Shown piece by piece: positions 22,206 to 31,553 of a stretch of DNA of 64,000 bases. The DNA comes from a bacterium BMS3Abin11 (GTDB lineage Bacteria > Pseudomonadota > Gammaproteobacteria > BMS3Bbin11): positions 62,001-126,000 of the forward strand of contig BDTD01000018.1 of the NCBI GenBank assembly GCA_002897635.1, read 5' to 3'. A program made the translations under genes and the position numbers. The first letter of the stretch is position 1. Each line of letters begins with the position of its first letter. Below the pieces are notes generated by a model. It was not told where the DNA came from. It searched no databases and worked only from the letters and a program-made list of their open reading frames with translations.

Positions 22206-22364
22206 GGAACCTCTGATTAATTCTGGACGAAGTAGATTGCGATCTAAAATATTCAGGTTTGAGGCGTAAATCGCACGTAATAGCTAGCTATTGCGAAGGT
22301 TTGCAACGAAAAAACTGGATATTTTAGGCGTAAGATACGAGTTCATGAATTGATCAGAGGTTCC
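22206..22364 (-). mobile_element. MITE-like repeat, copy 2 (159 bp) with TTAG target duplication
   Basis: The element runs GGAACCTCTGATTAATTC to the inverted GGAACCTCTGATCAATTC. It is flanked by TTAG on both sides (22202-22205 and 22365-22368), a perfect 4-base duplication. The centre has the palindrome AATAGCTAGCTATT. Read on the minus strand it aligns with copy 53770-53930, and with the central hairpin layout of copies 20623-20780 and 32239-32396. Together with the next fragment it fills the 332-base ygfX-nadB gap. Confidence 0.85.
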
Positions 22365-22453
22365 TTAGTTCATATTTATTTGAACAATAACCGGTTTCGC
22401 TTAAGCCTTTACTGTCCGAATGAATTCGTACCTACATGAAGATGGCTAGCTCA

Positions 22454-22526
22454 GGTGCGATCTTTGCCTTGATATAAACGATCTGGAATACAATCTGATC
22501 TATCCAGAATTAATAGAGGCGCCCTT
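22454..22526 (+). mobile_element. Truncated MITE-like repeat (right half), overlapping the nadB 3' end
   Basis: From GGTGCGATC to GGCGCCCTT this segment matches the right half of copy 20623-20780, including GGAATACAATCTGA and CTATCCAGAATT. The left half is missing. The nadB stop codon and its last seven codons lie within it, so the end of that protein is repeat-derived. Confidence 0.8.
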
Positions 22527-24128
22527 AAAATTGACAGGGGTCAGTATAGTATTTACCTGATCTAATTCATGATTGGACTCCGGATAATCACGCGTAAAAT
22601 GCAGGCCGCGACTTTCTTTGCGCGATTGTGCGCTACATATTGTCAGTTCGGCAATAACAACCAGGTTGCGTAATTCAAGCAGGTTGTTATCTACCTTGAA
22701 GCAGCTATAGAATTCCTCAATTTCATCTTTCAGTAGTTCAATACGATTCTGTGCGCGCTGCATGCGTTTGTTGGTTCTGACAATGCCGACATAGTCCCAC
22801 ATAAAACGGCGCAGCTCATCCCAGTTATGGGACACCACTACCTGTTCGTCCGGATCGGTGACCTGGCTTTCATCCCATTGAGGTAGCTCGGGAATGGGGG
22901 CCGGGGGTTGCTCAAGACTCTCTAATATTGAACGGCTGGCAGACTGAGAGAAGACCAGACATTCAAGCAATGAGTTGCTTGCCAGGCGGTTTGCACCGTG
23001 CAGGCCGGTGCAGGTGCATTCGCCGATGGCATAGAGGTCCTCGACATCTGTTTTACCATTGAGATCAGTGATCACACCACCGCAGGTATAGTGTGCCGCC
23101 GGTACTACCGGGATAGGACTTGTGGTGATGTCCATGCCGAACTTCAGGCAGCGTGCATAGATGGTTGGGAAATGTTCGATAATGAAATCGTGGTTGCGAT
23201 GACTGATATCAAGATAGACGGAGTTCAGCCCGCCTTTCTTCATTTCATAGTCAATTGCGCGGGCAACGATATCACGGGGAGCCATTTCAGCTCTTTTGTC
23301 GTGGTGTTCCATGAAGCGCGTCCCATCCGGCAGTAATAAATGGGCGCCTTCTCCGCGCAGGGCTTCTGATATCAAAAATGACTTTGCCTCCGGGTGATAG
23401 AGACAGGTCGGATGAAACTGCACAAACTCCATATTTGCAACACGGCAGCCGGCGCGCCAGGCCATGGCGATACCATCACCGGTCGACGTGTCAGGGTTGC
23501 TGGTGTAAAGATATACTTTAGATGCACCACCTGTTGCCAGTACTGTGTTGGCGGCGCTGACAGACATGATTTTGCCATTTTGCTGGTTTTGAATATAGAC
23601 ACCGAGGCAGCGGTTCTTCGATCCGTCCAGTTTGAAACTGGTAATTAAATCGATGGCTATAGCATACTCAAACAGGTGTATGTTTGGGTGATCGCGTGTT
23701 TTCTGCTCCAGTGTGGTTTCTATGGCCTTGCCTGTGGCATCTGCTGCATGGATGACGCGTCGATGACTGTGTCCTCCCTCGCGTGTCAAATGGTAATGCT
23801 TGCCATCAATATCGAGACTGAAGCCCACTCCCTGATCTATAAGCCATTGAATATTTTCAGGGCCGTGTTTGATGACGTAATCAACGCAAACCGGGTCGCA
23901 AAGTCCTGCCCCGGCATCCAGCGTGTCCTGTTTATGGGACTGTATGGAATCGTTGTTACCCAGCACAGCGGCGACACCACCCTGGGCGTAATAACTCGAT
24001 CCTTCGTGGAACTGACCTTTTGAGACAACTGCGACAGAAGCCGTGTCAGCAAGCCGCAAAGCCAGGCCGAGGCCGGCCAGGCCACTGCCAATTATCAGAA
24101 CATCAAAATGCTTGTTTGCCATCACCAT
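22500..24128 (-). CDS. nadB: L-aspartate oxidase NadB
   Basis: NadB oxidises L-aspartate to iminoaspartate, the first step of NAD synthesis, using FAD. The 542 residues show the dinucleotide-binding loop [42 protein letters not shown], and [20 protein letters not shown], all typical of the succinate dehydrogenase-like flavoprotein family. It lacks the SdhA flavinylation motif. Starts at 24128 and 24122 are equally plausible. The last residues (GASINSG) and the stop codon are encoded by a truncated repeat, so the native C-terminus appears to have been replaced. It is divergent from rpoE. Confidence 0.95.
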   Translation of the reverse strand: MVMANKHFDVLIIGSGLAGLGLALRLADTASVAVVSKGQFHEGSSYYAQGGVAAVLGNNDSIQSHKQDTLDAGAGLCDPVCVDYVIKHGPENIQWLIDQGVGFSLDIDGKHYHLTREGGHSHRRVIHAADATGKAIETTLEQKTRDHPNIHLFEYAIAIDLITSFKLDGSKNRCLGVYIQNQQNGKIMSVSAANTVLATGGASKVYLYTSNPDTSTGDGIAMAWRAGCRVANMEFVQFHPTCLYHPEAKSFLISEALRGEGAHLLLPDGTRFMEHHDKRAEMAPRDIVARAIDYEMKKGGLNSVYLDISHRNHDFIIEHFPTIYARCLKFGMDITTSPIPVVPAAHYTCGGVITDLNGKTDVEDLYAIGECTCTGLHGANRLASNSLLECLVFSQSASRSILESLEQPPAPIPELPQWDESQVTDPDEQVVVSHNWDELRRFMWDYVGIVRTNKRMQRAQNRIELLKDEIEEFYSCFKVDNNLLELRNLVVIAELTICSAQSRKESRGLHFTRDYPESNHELDQVNTILTPVNFKGASINSG

Positions 24129-24152
24129 TATGTTTTTGAATGTGATTCGTTA

Positions 24153-24232
24153 AGGGCGCTTCTATCAATGCCGTCATTGAGGAGCTTGTGACGAAGCAAT
24201 CTCTAAGCAATCGACTTAATCAGAGGCCCCCT
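24153..24232. mobile_element. Short MITE-like repeat (80 bp) upstream of nadB
   Basis: The ends AGGGCGCTTCTATCAAT and the minus-strand AGGGGGCCTCTGATTAAG resemble those of the 158-161 bp elements. The interior instead carries CGTCATTGAGGAGC and GTGACGAAGCAATCTC. That interior is a form of the TCATTGCGAGGAGCGAAGCGACGAAGCAATC-type palindromic repeat seen in many bacteria. TTAA abuts the left end. A related copy lies at 52601-52685. The rest of the nadB-rpoE gap is AT-rich and holds the rpoE promoter region. Confidence 0.7.
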
Positions 24233-24391
24233 AAATACGCCAGTGAATTATAACCTGTTCTTTTCTTGCTTTATGGAATTTTATGGCATTACTGATGCAA
24301 CCGTGCATGTTATAGTCTATGAGGTTTATCAAAAGGAATATAATTATGATGATCTGGCCAGTCTTACAATCCGGTTTTTTGTCTGAATAGA

Positions 24392-24418
24392 GAACTTTTA
24401 TAGAATAATAATGTCACA
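24392..24418 (+). promoter_or_regulatory. Candidate sigma-E promoter of rpoE
   Basis: GAACTT at 24392-24397 is followed after 16 bases by TCACA at 24414-24418. The sigma-E consensus is GGAACTT, 15-17 bases, then TCTGA. The -35 match is good and the -10 match partial. Autoregulation of rpoE is usual in gammaproteobacteria. Confidence 0.5.
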
Positions 24419-24474
24419 AAAGACAGTGCAAATGGTTAGTATTTACTGGCAAAACGACAGGCACAGGTTTATAT

Positions 24475-25050
24475 ATGTCTGAGGAAACTCCGGACATAGT
24501 GCTGGTTAGAAGAACGCAGCAGGGTGATCAGGCGGCTTTTGGATTGCTGGTAGAAAAATATCAGCATCGTCTGGCCAAGTTGGTTAGTCGATATATATAT
24601 GATAGTGCTGAGGTGGAAGATGTATGCCAGGAGGCACTGATCAAGGCTTATCGTGCTATTGGTAGTTTTCGTGGTGAAAGCGCATTCTATACCTGGCTTT
24701 ACCGCATTGCAGTTAACACAGCAAAAAATTATTTGATTTCACAGGGGCGTAGACCACCGAAAACAGATATTGATGCTGAAGATGCGGTACAAATCGAAGC
24801 CGGCGCAGCAATGCGGGAAACGGGAACTCCGGAAGCCAATGCATTAACAAGGGAGCTGGCAGAGACGGTGACGCGTGCGGTAGAACAATTGCCCGAGGAC
24901 TTGAAAATAGCAATTACCTTACGCGAAATCGAAGGATTGTCCTATGACGAGATCGCTGAAGTCATGGACTGTCCGATAGGAACAGTTCGGTCGCGAATAT
25001 TCAGGGCACGTGATGCCATAGACCGAGAATTGAAACCCTTGCTCGAGTGA
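24475..25050 (+). CDS. rpoE: RNA polymerase sigma-E factor (RpoE/AlgU)
   Basis: This ECF sigma factor directs the envelope stress response. The 191 residues have region 2 (about 20-90; VEDVCQEALIKAYRAIGSFRGE, then FYTWLYRIAVNTAKNYL) and region 4 (about 125-185; LPEDLKIAITLREIEGLSYDEIA followed by CPIGTVRSRIFRARDAID). It is followed immediately by its anti-sigma factor genes. The start ATG 24475 is preceded only by a weak CAGG. Confidence 0.97.
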   Translation: MSEETPDIVLVRRTQQGDQAAFGLLVEKYQHRLAKLVSRYIYDSAEVEDVCQEALIKAYRAIGSFRGESAFYTWLYRIAVNTAKNYLISQGRRPPKTDIDAEDAVQIEAGAAMRETGTPEANALTRELAETVTRAVEQLPEDLKIAITLREIEGLSYDEIAEVMDCPIGTVRSRIFRARDAIDRELKPLLE

Positions 25051-25059
25051 GTGGTAAAA

Positions 25060-25635
25060 ATGAGAGAGAAAATATCGTGTTTTATAGATGGTGAACTGGA
25101 TCGGACGGAATCCGAACAGTTGATCAGGCAGCTGGATGAGGACAATGATCTTCGTGGGCTGTGGCGACGGTATAACACCTATGGGTCGGCTATACGGGAT
25201 GAGTTATCACCTGCGCTGTCTGCTGATTTTAGTAACCGGGTCTTACAGGCCCTGGCAAAAGAACCTGTGCAGTTTTCACCTGCGGCTTTGCCCAGACGTA
25301 AACATGTCTGGGGACCGGTAGCTGGTCTTGCTGTGGCTGCATCCCTGGTCGGCATAGCTATACTGATACAGAAACCCGCAATACAGGAAGATCCTGATAC
25401 CCAGACATCTAACATTGCTGCGCTTTCTGCACCGGCAACTGTCTCTGTACCAGCAGAGACTGGTGCGGCTCAGAACGATGATCTGATTGTTGCTAATAGC
25501 AAAAATGAGAATATACGTGAAAGAATCAGCCGGTTACTGGTTGAACACAATGAATATAATCCTGCTAGTGATATGACAGGCATATGGTCCTATTCGCATT
25601 TTGTTGCATATAATCCCCGCACCGATTCACATTAA
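25060..25635 (+). CDS. rseA: Sigma-E anti-sigma factor RseA/MucA
   Basis: RseA is a single-pass inner-membrane protein that holds sigma-E inactive until cleaved by DegS and RseP. The 191-residue product has the cytoplasmic anti-sigma domain (MREKISCFIDGELDRTE through about 75), a membrane segment (about 87-107, VAGLAVAASLVGIAILI) and a periplasmic tail ending in the family pattern SHFVAYNPR. A GTG at 25051 directly abuts the rpoE stop; ATG 25060 is preferred. The TAA overlaps the rseB ATG (TAATG). Confidence 0.92.
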   Translation: MREKISCFIDGELDRTESEQLIRQLDEDNDLRGLWRRYNTYGSAIRDELSPALSADFSNRVLQALAKEPVQFSPAALPRRKHVWGPVAGLAVAASLVGIAILIQKPAIQEDPDTQTSNIAALSAPATVSVPAETGAAQNDDLIVANSKNENIRERISRLLVEHNEYNPASDMTGIWSYSHFVAYNPRTDSH

Positions 25636-26597
25636 TGAAATCAACGCTGCATTTCCTGCTGCTGGTTTACCTGGCCCTGATACCTTATGCCTGGGCGGGA
25701 GATCAGGGTATAGACTTGCTAAAGAAAATGAATCATGCAGTGAACAGCGTTAACTATGACGGTATTTTTTTACATATTGATGGTAAGCATATACACACTC
25801 TGCGTGTAATTCATAAAATAAAGAATGGCACCGTTCGTGAGCGTCTGTATTCCTTAAACGGTGTTCCACGTGAAGTTATCAGAGATCCTGAAAAGGTGTG
25901 GTGTATCCTGCCTGAAAAGAAAATGGGGCATGCAGGACTGCGTCCCGATAAGAAAACCGGGTTCCCAGGCTTCATGGTAAAAAACCTCGCAGAGCTGGCT
26001 AATAATTATATTATTTCTACAGAGGGTGTTGATAGAATTGCAGACAGAGCCGTTAATCGCATGCAGATACTTCCACGCGATGGCCTTCGATATGGCTATG
26101 AGTTATGGGCTGATCAGGATACCGGGCTGTTGTTGAAATCTGCATTGATAGACAATGCCGGGGATGTGATTGAGCAGTATATGTTTACCTTGATAAAAAT
26201 CGGTGGCGATATCCCTGATTCAGCATTATTGCCAAGGATGAATAAGAATACACTTGAATGGCATAACAGCAAAAAGCCACCTGTCAACATGCCAGTGAAA
26301 GATTCGAAATGGCAGTTTTCTGTTTTGCCGAAAGGTTACAGGCTGGTCAATATTATTCAGCAATCCATACCAATGGAGTCTAAACAGATAGAACATATGA
26401 TTTTAAGTGATGGTCTGGCGGGAGTATCGGTATTTATAGAAAAAACAAGCAATCCAACACCTGAAATCGGTTTCGTTCAAATGGGAGCGGTTCACTCCTA
26501 TACACGGGTTATCGATGATTACCTGATTACCACTATTGGTGAAGTGCCTGCAGTTGCTGTAAAAGTAATTGGTGATGCGTTAATACGCAAACATTAA
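25635..26597 (+). CDS. rseB: Sigma-E regulatory protein RseB/MucB
   Basis: RseB is periplasmic, binds RseA, and releases it on sensing mislocalised lipoprotein or LPS. The 320 residues have a signal peptide (about 1-21, ending YAWAG). A LolA-like N-terminal domain follows (about 25-210; NYDGIFLHIDGKHIHTLRV), then a smaller C-terminal domain (about 225-315; VLPKGYRLVN, HMILSDGLAGVSVFIE). The TAA stop coincides with the TTAA that abuts a repeat terminus (GGAGCCTCTG), after which rseC is decayed. Confidence 0.95.
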   Translation: MKSTLHFLLLVYLALIPYAWAGDQGIDLLKKMNHAVNSVNYDGIFLHIDGKHIHTLRVIHKIKNGTVRERLYSLNGVPREVIRDPEKVWCILPEKKMGHAGLRPDKKTGFPGFMVKNLAELANNYIISTEGVDRIADRAVNRMQILPRDGLRYGYELWADQDTGLLLKSALIDNAGDVIEQYMFTLIKIGGDIPDSALLPRMNKNTLEWHNSKKPPVNMPVKDSKWQFSVLPKGYRLVNIIQQSIPMESKQIEHMILSDGLAGVSVFIEKTSNPTPEIGFVQMGAVHSYTRVIDDYLITTIGEVPAVAVKVIGDALIRKH

Positions 26598-26606
26598 GGA
26601 GCCTCT
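26595..26606. repeat. Solo terminus of the MITE-like family at the rseB stop
   Basis: TAAGGAGCCTCTG matches the end of the family (for example 40143-40152 on the minus strand). TTAA abuts GGAGCC and contains the rseB TAA. The remainder of an element is missing. It marks the place where the 5' part of rseC was lost. Confidence 0.5.
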
Positions 26607-26610
26607 GTTT

Positions 26611-26929
26611 TTGCAACAAGCAGCGGTTGATTTTTGTAAAAATTCTATAAATGCGAGGCCTGGAGACCACGTAACTATTGGTCTGAACAGAATGGCTTTG
26701 GTACCTTCTTCGCTAATGACCTATCTGCTTCCATTGTTGATGCTAATTCCTGATGTAATTACAGGCGAGATAAATGCATGATAGAGCTGGCATTGAAAAT
26801 GCTGAATTTGTCACTATATTATCTGAACTGGGAAGTATTTTGGCAACATTTATGGTTATCAGCCGAATTGTAAGATCCAGCTATTTTTCAAAATTATTCC
26901 AGCCGCCGGTTGTGCTTGATCGAAATTAA
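26611..26929 (+). pseudogene. rseC: Decayed rseC (SoxR-reducing / sigma-E regulator RseC family)
   Basis: Two frames together recall RseC. Frame one (26611-26781) encodes NARPGDHVTIGLNRMALVPS and a membrane helix SLMTYLLPLLMLI, then stops at TGA 26779-26781. Frame two (from 26774) encodes EFVTILSELGSILATFMVIS, followed by a basic segment and LFQPPVVLDRN, then stops at 26927-26929. These match the two-helix C-terminal part of RseC. The N-terminal Cys-rich part is absent, the two frames differ by a frameshift, and a repeat terminus abuts the 5' side. The position after rseB is the native rseC location. Confidence 0.75.
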
Positions 26930-27001
26930 GCTTTCGCGCTTTGTTATATTTATATTTCGCGCACATTTTTTATTCCGTTTTGTAGTTCCGAGGGTCAACT
27001 C

Positions 27002-28426
27002 ATGAAAAAATCATTAATACTGCCAGTTCTATTCCTGTTTACTTCATTTATGACAGTTATAGCGAACGCAAATTCATTACCAGATTTTGTGGGTCTGGTT
27101 GAAAAACAGGGTAAGGCTGTGGTTAATATAAGTACCATGCAAAAACCAAAGTCTTTACAACCGGGGCTGGGAAATTTACAGATACCAGATCTGCCGGAAG
27201 ACAGTCCTTACCATGATTTCTTTGAGAAATTCTTTGGTCAGTTGCAACGGTCTCCACAGGGAACAAATCCGCAGCCCATGGTCAGATCTCTGGGTTCAGG
27301 ATTTATTATTTCTGCAGATGGCTATGTGCTGACTTCCGCGCATGTGGTCAATAATGCCGATGAAATTGTTGTCCGCATGACGGACAGACGGGAGATGCTG
27401 GCAAAAGTAATCGGCAGTGATATACGCAGTGATGTGGCATTGTTGAAAATTGAAGCAAAAAATTTGCCATATTTGAAACCGGGTAAACCTGATGAACTGA
27501 AAGTTGGAGAATGGGTGCTGGCAATCGGTTCACCCTTTGGTTTTGAAAACACTGCGACTGCCGGTATCGTGTCGGCCAAGGGTCGAAGTTTGCCAAACGA
27601 AAATTACATTCCTTTCATCCAAACAGATGTGGCAATTAACCCGGGCAACTCGGGTGGTCCATTATTCAATATGAAAGGCGAGGTTGTGGGTATCAACGCC
27701 CAGATATACAGCCGTTCAGGTGGCTACATGGGGCTGGCGTTTTCTGTTCCTATCGATTTGGCCATGCAGGTTGCCGATCAGCTGCGTGCTGGTGGAAAAG
27801 TTAAACGCGGCTGGCTCGGCGTGACTATCCAGGATGTAAATCGTGAGCTGGCTGAAGCACTTGATATGGATAAGCCTTTTGGTGCGTTGGTTTCATCTGT
27901 TCTTCCAGAGAGCCCGGCATCAAAATCAGATTTGCAGGTGGAGGATGTGATAGTTGAATATAATGGTAAACCTGTCAGATTTTCTTCAGATCTGCCATTT
28001 TTTGTAGGACGCAGTAAAGTCGGGACAACCGCAGATTTAACAGTTTTGCGCAGTGGAAAATTACTAAATGTGAAAGTAAAAATTGGCCATCTCCCAGAAT
28101 CTGGCACAGCTGCTTTGGACAAGAAAAACCATTCTTCGAAAAAAGATACGACAGGCCTGCTCGGTATGTATGTACGGGATTTGTCCAAAGAGGAGAAAAA
28201 GCAACTGGATCTGGATTATGGTGTTCTCGTTGTGCAGCTAAAAGCAAACTCTACTGCGGTGAATGCAGGGATTAGAAAGGGTGATGTACTTCTTATGCTA
28301 AACAAGAAAAAGATCGATAATGTCAAGACGTACAATGCTATTGCAGGATCACTTAAGAAAGGCCGGCCTGTTGCAATATTGGTAAGACGAGGCAATGGAT
28401 CTCAGTTTCTTGTGCTAAAGCCATGA
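27002..28426 (+). CDS. mucD: Periplasmic serine protease MucD/DegQ (Do family)
   Basis: This HtrA-type protease/chaperone degrades misfolded envelope proteins. The 474 residues have a signal peptide (about 1-23), a trypsin-like domain with the triad His in LTSAHVV, Asp in IRSDVALLKI and Ser in NPGNSGGPLF, and two PDZ domains (about 270-355 and 385-470). A RSLGSGFIIS segment precedes the His. It follows the sigma-E operon, as mucD does in Pseudomonas. The TGA stop is directly followed by GGGCACC, a small inverted-repeat structure. Confidence 0.95.
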   Translation: MKKSLILPVLFLFTSFMTVIANANSLPDFVGLVEKQGKAVVNISTMQKPKSLQPGLGNLQIPDLPEDSPYHDFFEKFFGQLQRSPQGTNPQPMVRSLGSGFIISADGYVLTSAHVVNNADEIVVRMTDRREMLAKVIGSDIRSDVALLKIEAKNLPYLKPGKPDELKVGEWVLAIGSPFGFENTATAGIVSAKGRSLPNENYIPFIQTDVAINPGNSGGPLFNMKGEVVGINAQIYSRSGGYMGLAFSVPIDLAMQVADQLRAGGKVKRGWLGVTIQDVNRELAEALDMDKPFGALVSSVLPESPASKSDLQVEDVIVEYNGKPVRFSSDLPFFVGRSKVGTTADLTVLRSGKLLNVKVKIGHLPESGTAALDKKNHSSKKDTTGLLGMYVRDLSKEEKKQLDLDYGVLVVQLKANSTAVNAGIRKGDVLLMLNKKKIDNVKTYNAIAGSLKKGRPVAILVRRGNGSQFLVLKP

Positions 28427-28427
28427 G

Positions 28428-28476
28428 GGCACCCCAATCAATTCCTCCCGAGAGGAATCACTTTCCTCTCGGTGCC
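28428..28476. terminator. Hairpin after mucD, bounded by GGCACC and GGTGCC
   Basis: A perfect 10-bp stem (CCGAGAGGAA at 28448-28457, TTCCTCTCGG at 28463-28472) has a 5-base loop. It is bordered by GGCACC and GGTGCC, the same terminal hexamers as the MITE-like family. No T-tract follows, so factor-independent termination is doubtful. It may be a strongly shortened family member that acts as a hairpin. Confidence 0.5.
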
Positions 28477-28521
28477 TTCAATAGCGTATAATTTCCATTT
28501 TTATTTATGGGGACCTGCCGC

Positions 28522-30330
28522 GTGCATGAGTCTGCGACAGACCACATCAGAAATTTCTCGATTATCGCTCATATCGACCATGGTAAATCCACCATGGCTG
28601 ATCGTTTCATACAGATATGTGGTGGGCTGACAGAACGTGAGATGAATGATCAGGTGCTGGATTCGATGGATATCGAGCGCGAGCGAGGTATTACTATCAA
28701 GGCACAAAGTGTTCGACTCGATTACCAGGCTGATGATGGTCAGACATACCAGTTAAATCTTATTGACACGCCCGGACACGTTGATTTTTCTTATGAAGTC
28801 TCACGATCCCTGACGGCGTGTGAAGGCGCCTTGCTGATTGTTGATGCGGCACAGGGGGTTGAAGCACAGACAGTTGCAAACTGTTATACCGCCATTGATA
28901 TCGGTCTTGAAGTAGTTCCTGTGATTAACAAGGTTGATTTGCCAGCTGCTGAGCCTGACCGTGTACGAGCTGAAATTGAAGACGTAATCGGTATCGATGC
29001 ATCGGAGGCAGTCGAAACCAGCGCTAAGAGCGGTTTAGGTATCAAAGAAGTGTTGGAAGCCATCATTCGCGATCTTCCATCGCCAACCGGAGATCCGGAT
29101 GCTCCATTAAAGGCCCTTATCATCGATTCCTGGTTTGATAATTATCTCGGCACTGTCTCTCTGATCCGTATAGTTGATGGTGAACTAAAGAAAAAGGATC
29201 GGATTCGACTGATGGCTACTGGCAGTGAGTACATCGTTGATAATGTCGGTGTCTTTACACCAAAACGCACCGAGACAGGTATCTTGCGCTGTGGTGAAGT
29301 TGGCTTTATGGTTGCCGGCATTAAGGACATCCGCAGTGCGCGTGTCGGCGATACAGTGACACTGCGTGATCGCCCAATAGATGAAGCTCTGGCAGGGTTT
29401 AAAGAATCTCAGCCACGCGTATTTTCGGGTTTATATCCTGTCACTTCAGGTGATTATCATGGTTTTCGCGATGCACTGGAAAAACTAAGCCTGAATGATG
29501 CCTCGCTCTATTTTGAGCCCGAAAACTCCGATGCCCTGGGGCATGGTTTCCGCTGTGGGTTTCTTGGGATGTTACACATGGAAATTATTCAGGAGCGTCT
29601 GGAAAGAGAGTATGATCTTGACCTGATTACGACTGCTCCGACTGTCATTTACGAAGTCCTGACAAAAAAATCAGAGATAGTCCGTGTAGATAACCCTGCA
29701 CGTCTGCCAGATTTTTCATTGATTGATGAAATCAGAGAACCTGTTATCGTCGCACATTTGCTGATGCCGCAGGAATATGTCGGCAGTGTGATGCAGCTTT
29801 GTAATGATAAACGTGGTGTGCAGAAAGATATGCAGTATCTCGGTCGACAGGTTATGTTGATCTATGAATTACCAATGAGTGAAGTGGTGCTGGATTTTTT
29901 TGATCGACTGAAGTCAGTAAGCCGTGGTTATGCCTCGATGGATTATGAATTTCTGGAATTCAGAGCAGCTGATGTAGTTAGAGTTGACGTATTAATCAAT
30001 GGTGAACGCGTAGGTCCACTTTCTGTCATCGTACACAAAAATAATGCCCCCTATCGAGGGCGTGATCTAATTAAGGCGATGCGTGAGATTATTCCCAGAC
30101 AGATGTTTGATATCGCCATACAGGCGGCAATTGGCGGTAGGATTATTGCGAGAGAAACAGTCAAGGCACTACGAAAGAATGTTACAGCAAAATGCTATGG
30201 TGGTGACATCACCCGTAAACGCAAGTTGTTGGAAAAACAGAAAGCAGGTAAAAAACGCATGAAGCAGATAGGTTCTGTGGAAATTCCACAGGAAGCCTTT
30301 CTTGCTGTGTTAAGGATCTCGGAGGACTAA
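28522..30330 (+). CDS. lepA: Elongation factor 4 (LepA)
   Basis: LepA is a ribosome-associated translational GTPase that can back-translocate or remodel stalled ribosomes. The chosen GTG 28522 has GGGGA eight bases upstream and gives 602 residues beginning [20 protein letters not shown], close to the family start. ATG 28507 is an in-frame alternative. Motifs include the P-loop [36 protein letters not shown], and the LepA-specific C-terminal domain ending RISED. It is followed two bases later by lepB. Confidence 0.96.
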   Translation: MHESATDHIRNFSIIAHIDHGKSTMADRFIQICGGLTEREMNDQVLDSMDIERERGITIKAQSVRLDYQADDGQTYQLNLIDTPGHVDFSYEVSRSLTACEGALLIVDAAQGVEAQTVANCYTAIDIGLEVVPVINKVDLPAAEPDRVRAEIEDVIGIDASEAVETSAKSGLGIKEVLEAIIRDLPSPTGDPDAPLKALIIDSWFDNYLGTVSLIRIVDGELKKKDRIRLMATGSEYIVDNVGVFTPKRTETGILRCGEVGFMVAGIKDIRSARVGDTVTLRDRPIDEALAGFKESQPRVFSGLYPVTSGDYHGFRDALEKLSLNDASLYFEPENSDALGHGFRCGFLGMLHMEIIQERLEREYDLDLITTAPTVIYEVLTKKSEIVRVDNPARLPDFSLIDEIREPVIVAHLLMPQEYVGSVMQLCNDKRGVQKDMQYLGRQVMLIYELPMSEVVLDFFDRLKSVSRGYASMDYEFLEFRAADVVRVDVLINGERVGPLSVIVHKNNAPYRGRDLIKAMREIIPRQMFDIAIQAAIGGRIIARETVKALRKNVTAKCYGGDITRKRKLLEKQKAGKKRMKQIGSVEIPQEAFLAVLRISED

Positions 30331-30332
30331 AT

Positions 30333-31139
30333 ATGGATTTTTCATTAATACTTTTTATCGCACTACTAGTCACTGGTGTCATCTGGCTACTTGATGCGAT
30401 TTTCTTTTCCAGCAAAAGGGCAGGCAAGGCTGAAGAGGCTGGAGAACTAGCTAAAGATCCTTTGCTTATTGAATACTCCAAAGCCTTTTTTCCTGTTATT
30501 CTGATCGTGTTTGTTTTGCGTTCATTCATAGCAGAGCCATTCAGAATTCCTTCTGGTTCTATGCTGCCCACGCTAAATATCGGTGACTTTATTCTGGTGA
30601 ATAAATTTAGCTATGGTTTCAGACTTCCTATCATTAACGAAAAAGTGATCTCCGTATCAGATCCAGAACGAGGGGATATTATGGTTTTTCGTTTTCCTCA
30701 TGATCCAACAACTCATTTTGTTAAAAGGGTGGTCGGTCTGCCCGGGGACAAAATTGTATACAAAGCAAAAAAACTCTATATAAATGGTAAGCTGATGCCG
30801 CAACAGGCTGATGGAAAATACGTATTCAGGAATGGTGCCAATCGAAAACTTTCGCTGAATAAATCAACGGAAGATCTGGATAATGTGAGGCATGATATAT
30901 TGATTGATCCACGACGAAGTAGTTTACAAATAATGAGGTTTGATGTTCCGAAAGGTCAGTATTTTGTCATGGGTGATAACCGGGATTACAGCAACGACAG
31001 TCGCTACTGGGGTTTCGTGCCGGATAAATATGTGGTTGGTAAGGCATTTCTTATCTGGTTCTCATGGGACTGGTCCAATGGCGGTGGCGTTAACTGGAGT
31101 AGAATTGGTACCATGCTTAATGCTGATACCACTGGGTAG
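30333..31139 (+). CDS. lepB: Signal peptidase I
   Basis: LepB removes signal peptides from exported proteins at the periplasmic face of the inner membrane. The 268 residues have two N-terminal membrane segments (about 3-25 and 50-67). The catalytic Ser76 lies in RIPSGSMLPTL, the catalytic Lys131 in FVKRVVGLPGD, and box E reads GDNRDYSNDSRYWGFV. The length is normal. The lepA-lepB order is conserved. It starts two bases after the lepA stop. Confidence 0.96.
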   Translation: MDFSLILFIALLVTGVIWLLDAIFFSSKRAGKAEEAGELAKDPLLIEYSKAFFPVILIVFVLRSFIAEPFRIPSGSMLPTLNIGDFILVNKFSYGFRLPIINEKVISVSDPERGDIMVFRFPHDPTTHFVKRVVGLPGDKIVYKAKKLYINGKLMPQQADGKYVFRNGANRKLSLNKSTEDLDNVRHDILIDPRRSSLQIMRFDVPKGQYFVMGDNRDYSNDSRYWGFVPDKYVVGKAFLIWFSWDWSNGGGVNWSRIGTMLNADTTG

Positions 31140-31163
31140 AGATTATTGAGACAGGAGGCTTTA

Positions 31164-31553
31164 ATGGATAATTTAAGCAATATGAGTAAGCAAAAAGGCG
31201 CATCAATGTGGATGCTGATTCTTGGTAGCGCACTGATCGTGTTGTTTGCTCTTGTAACGATGAAACTGGTGCCCGCATATTTAGATAATAATAAGGTTGC
31301 ACATGCACTTGACTCATTGAAAAAGCAACCGGGCGTGGGCAACTGGAGTCGTCGCCAGATTTTAGAAAGAGTGGATAACACACTCTATATTGATTTGGCG
31401 AGTAATTTACTGAATCTCAACGAAGCTCTGGTTATAACTAAAACAAAAACAAAGAAAGTGATTTCCATCGATTATGAAAGAGTGGTGCCTATGGCGTATA
31501 ACATCAGTGCACTGCTGGATTTCGAAAATAGTATCGAAGTTCCGATTGAATAA
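31164..31553 (+). CDS. DUF4845 family membrane protein
   Basis: The 129-residue product from ATG 31164 has AGGAGG at 31153-31158, a strong ribosome-binding site. One membrane helix is visible (about 13-32, MWMLILGSALIVLFALVTM), followed by KLVPAYLDNNKVAHALDSL and a soluble domain. Proteins of this family lie between lepB and rnc in many gammaproteobacteria; the function is unknown. Its 3' end overlaps the likely rnc start by 8 bases. Confidence 0.85.
   Translation: MDNLSNMSKQKGASMWMLILGSALIVLFALVTMKLVPAYLDNNKVAHALDSLKKQPGVGNWSRRQILERVDNTLYIDLASNLLNLNEALVITKTKTKKVISIDYERVVPMAYNISALLDFENSIEVPIE

Noticed and set aside
26930-27001. Sigma-E promoter directly upstream of mucD
   Set aside because: No convincing GAACTT and TCTGA pair with correct spacing was seen; mucD may be read from the rpoE transcript or another promoter.
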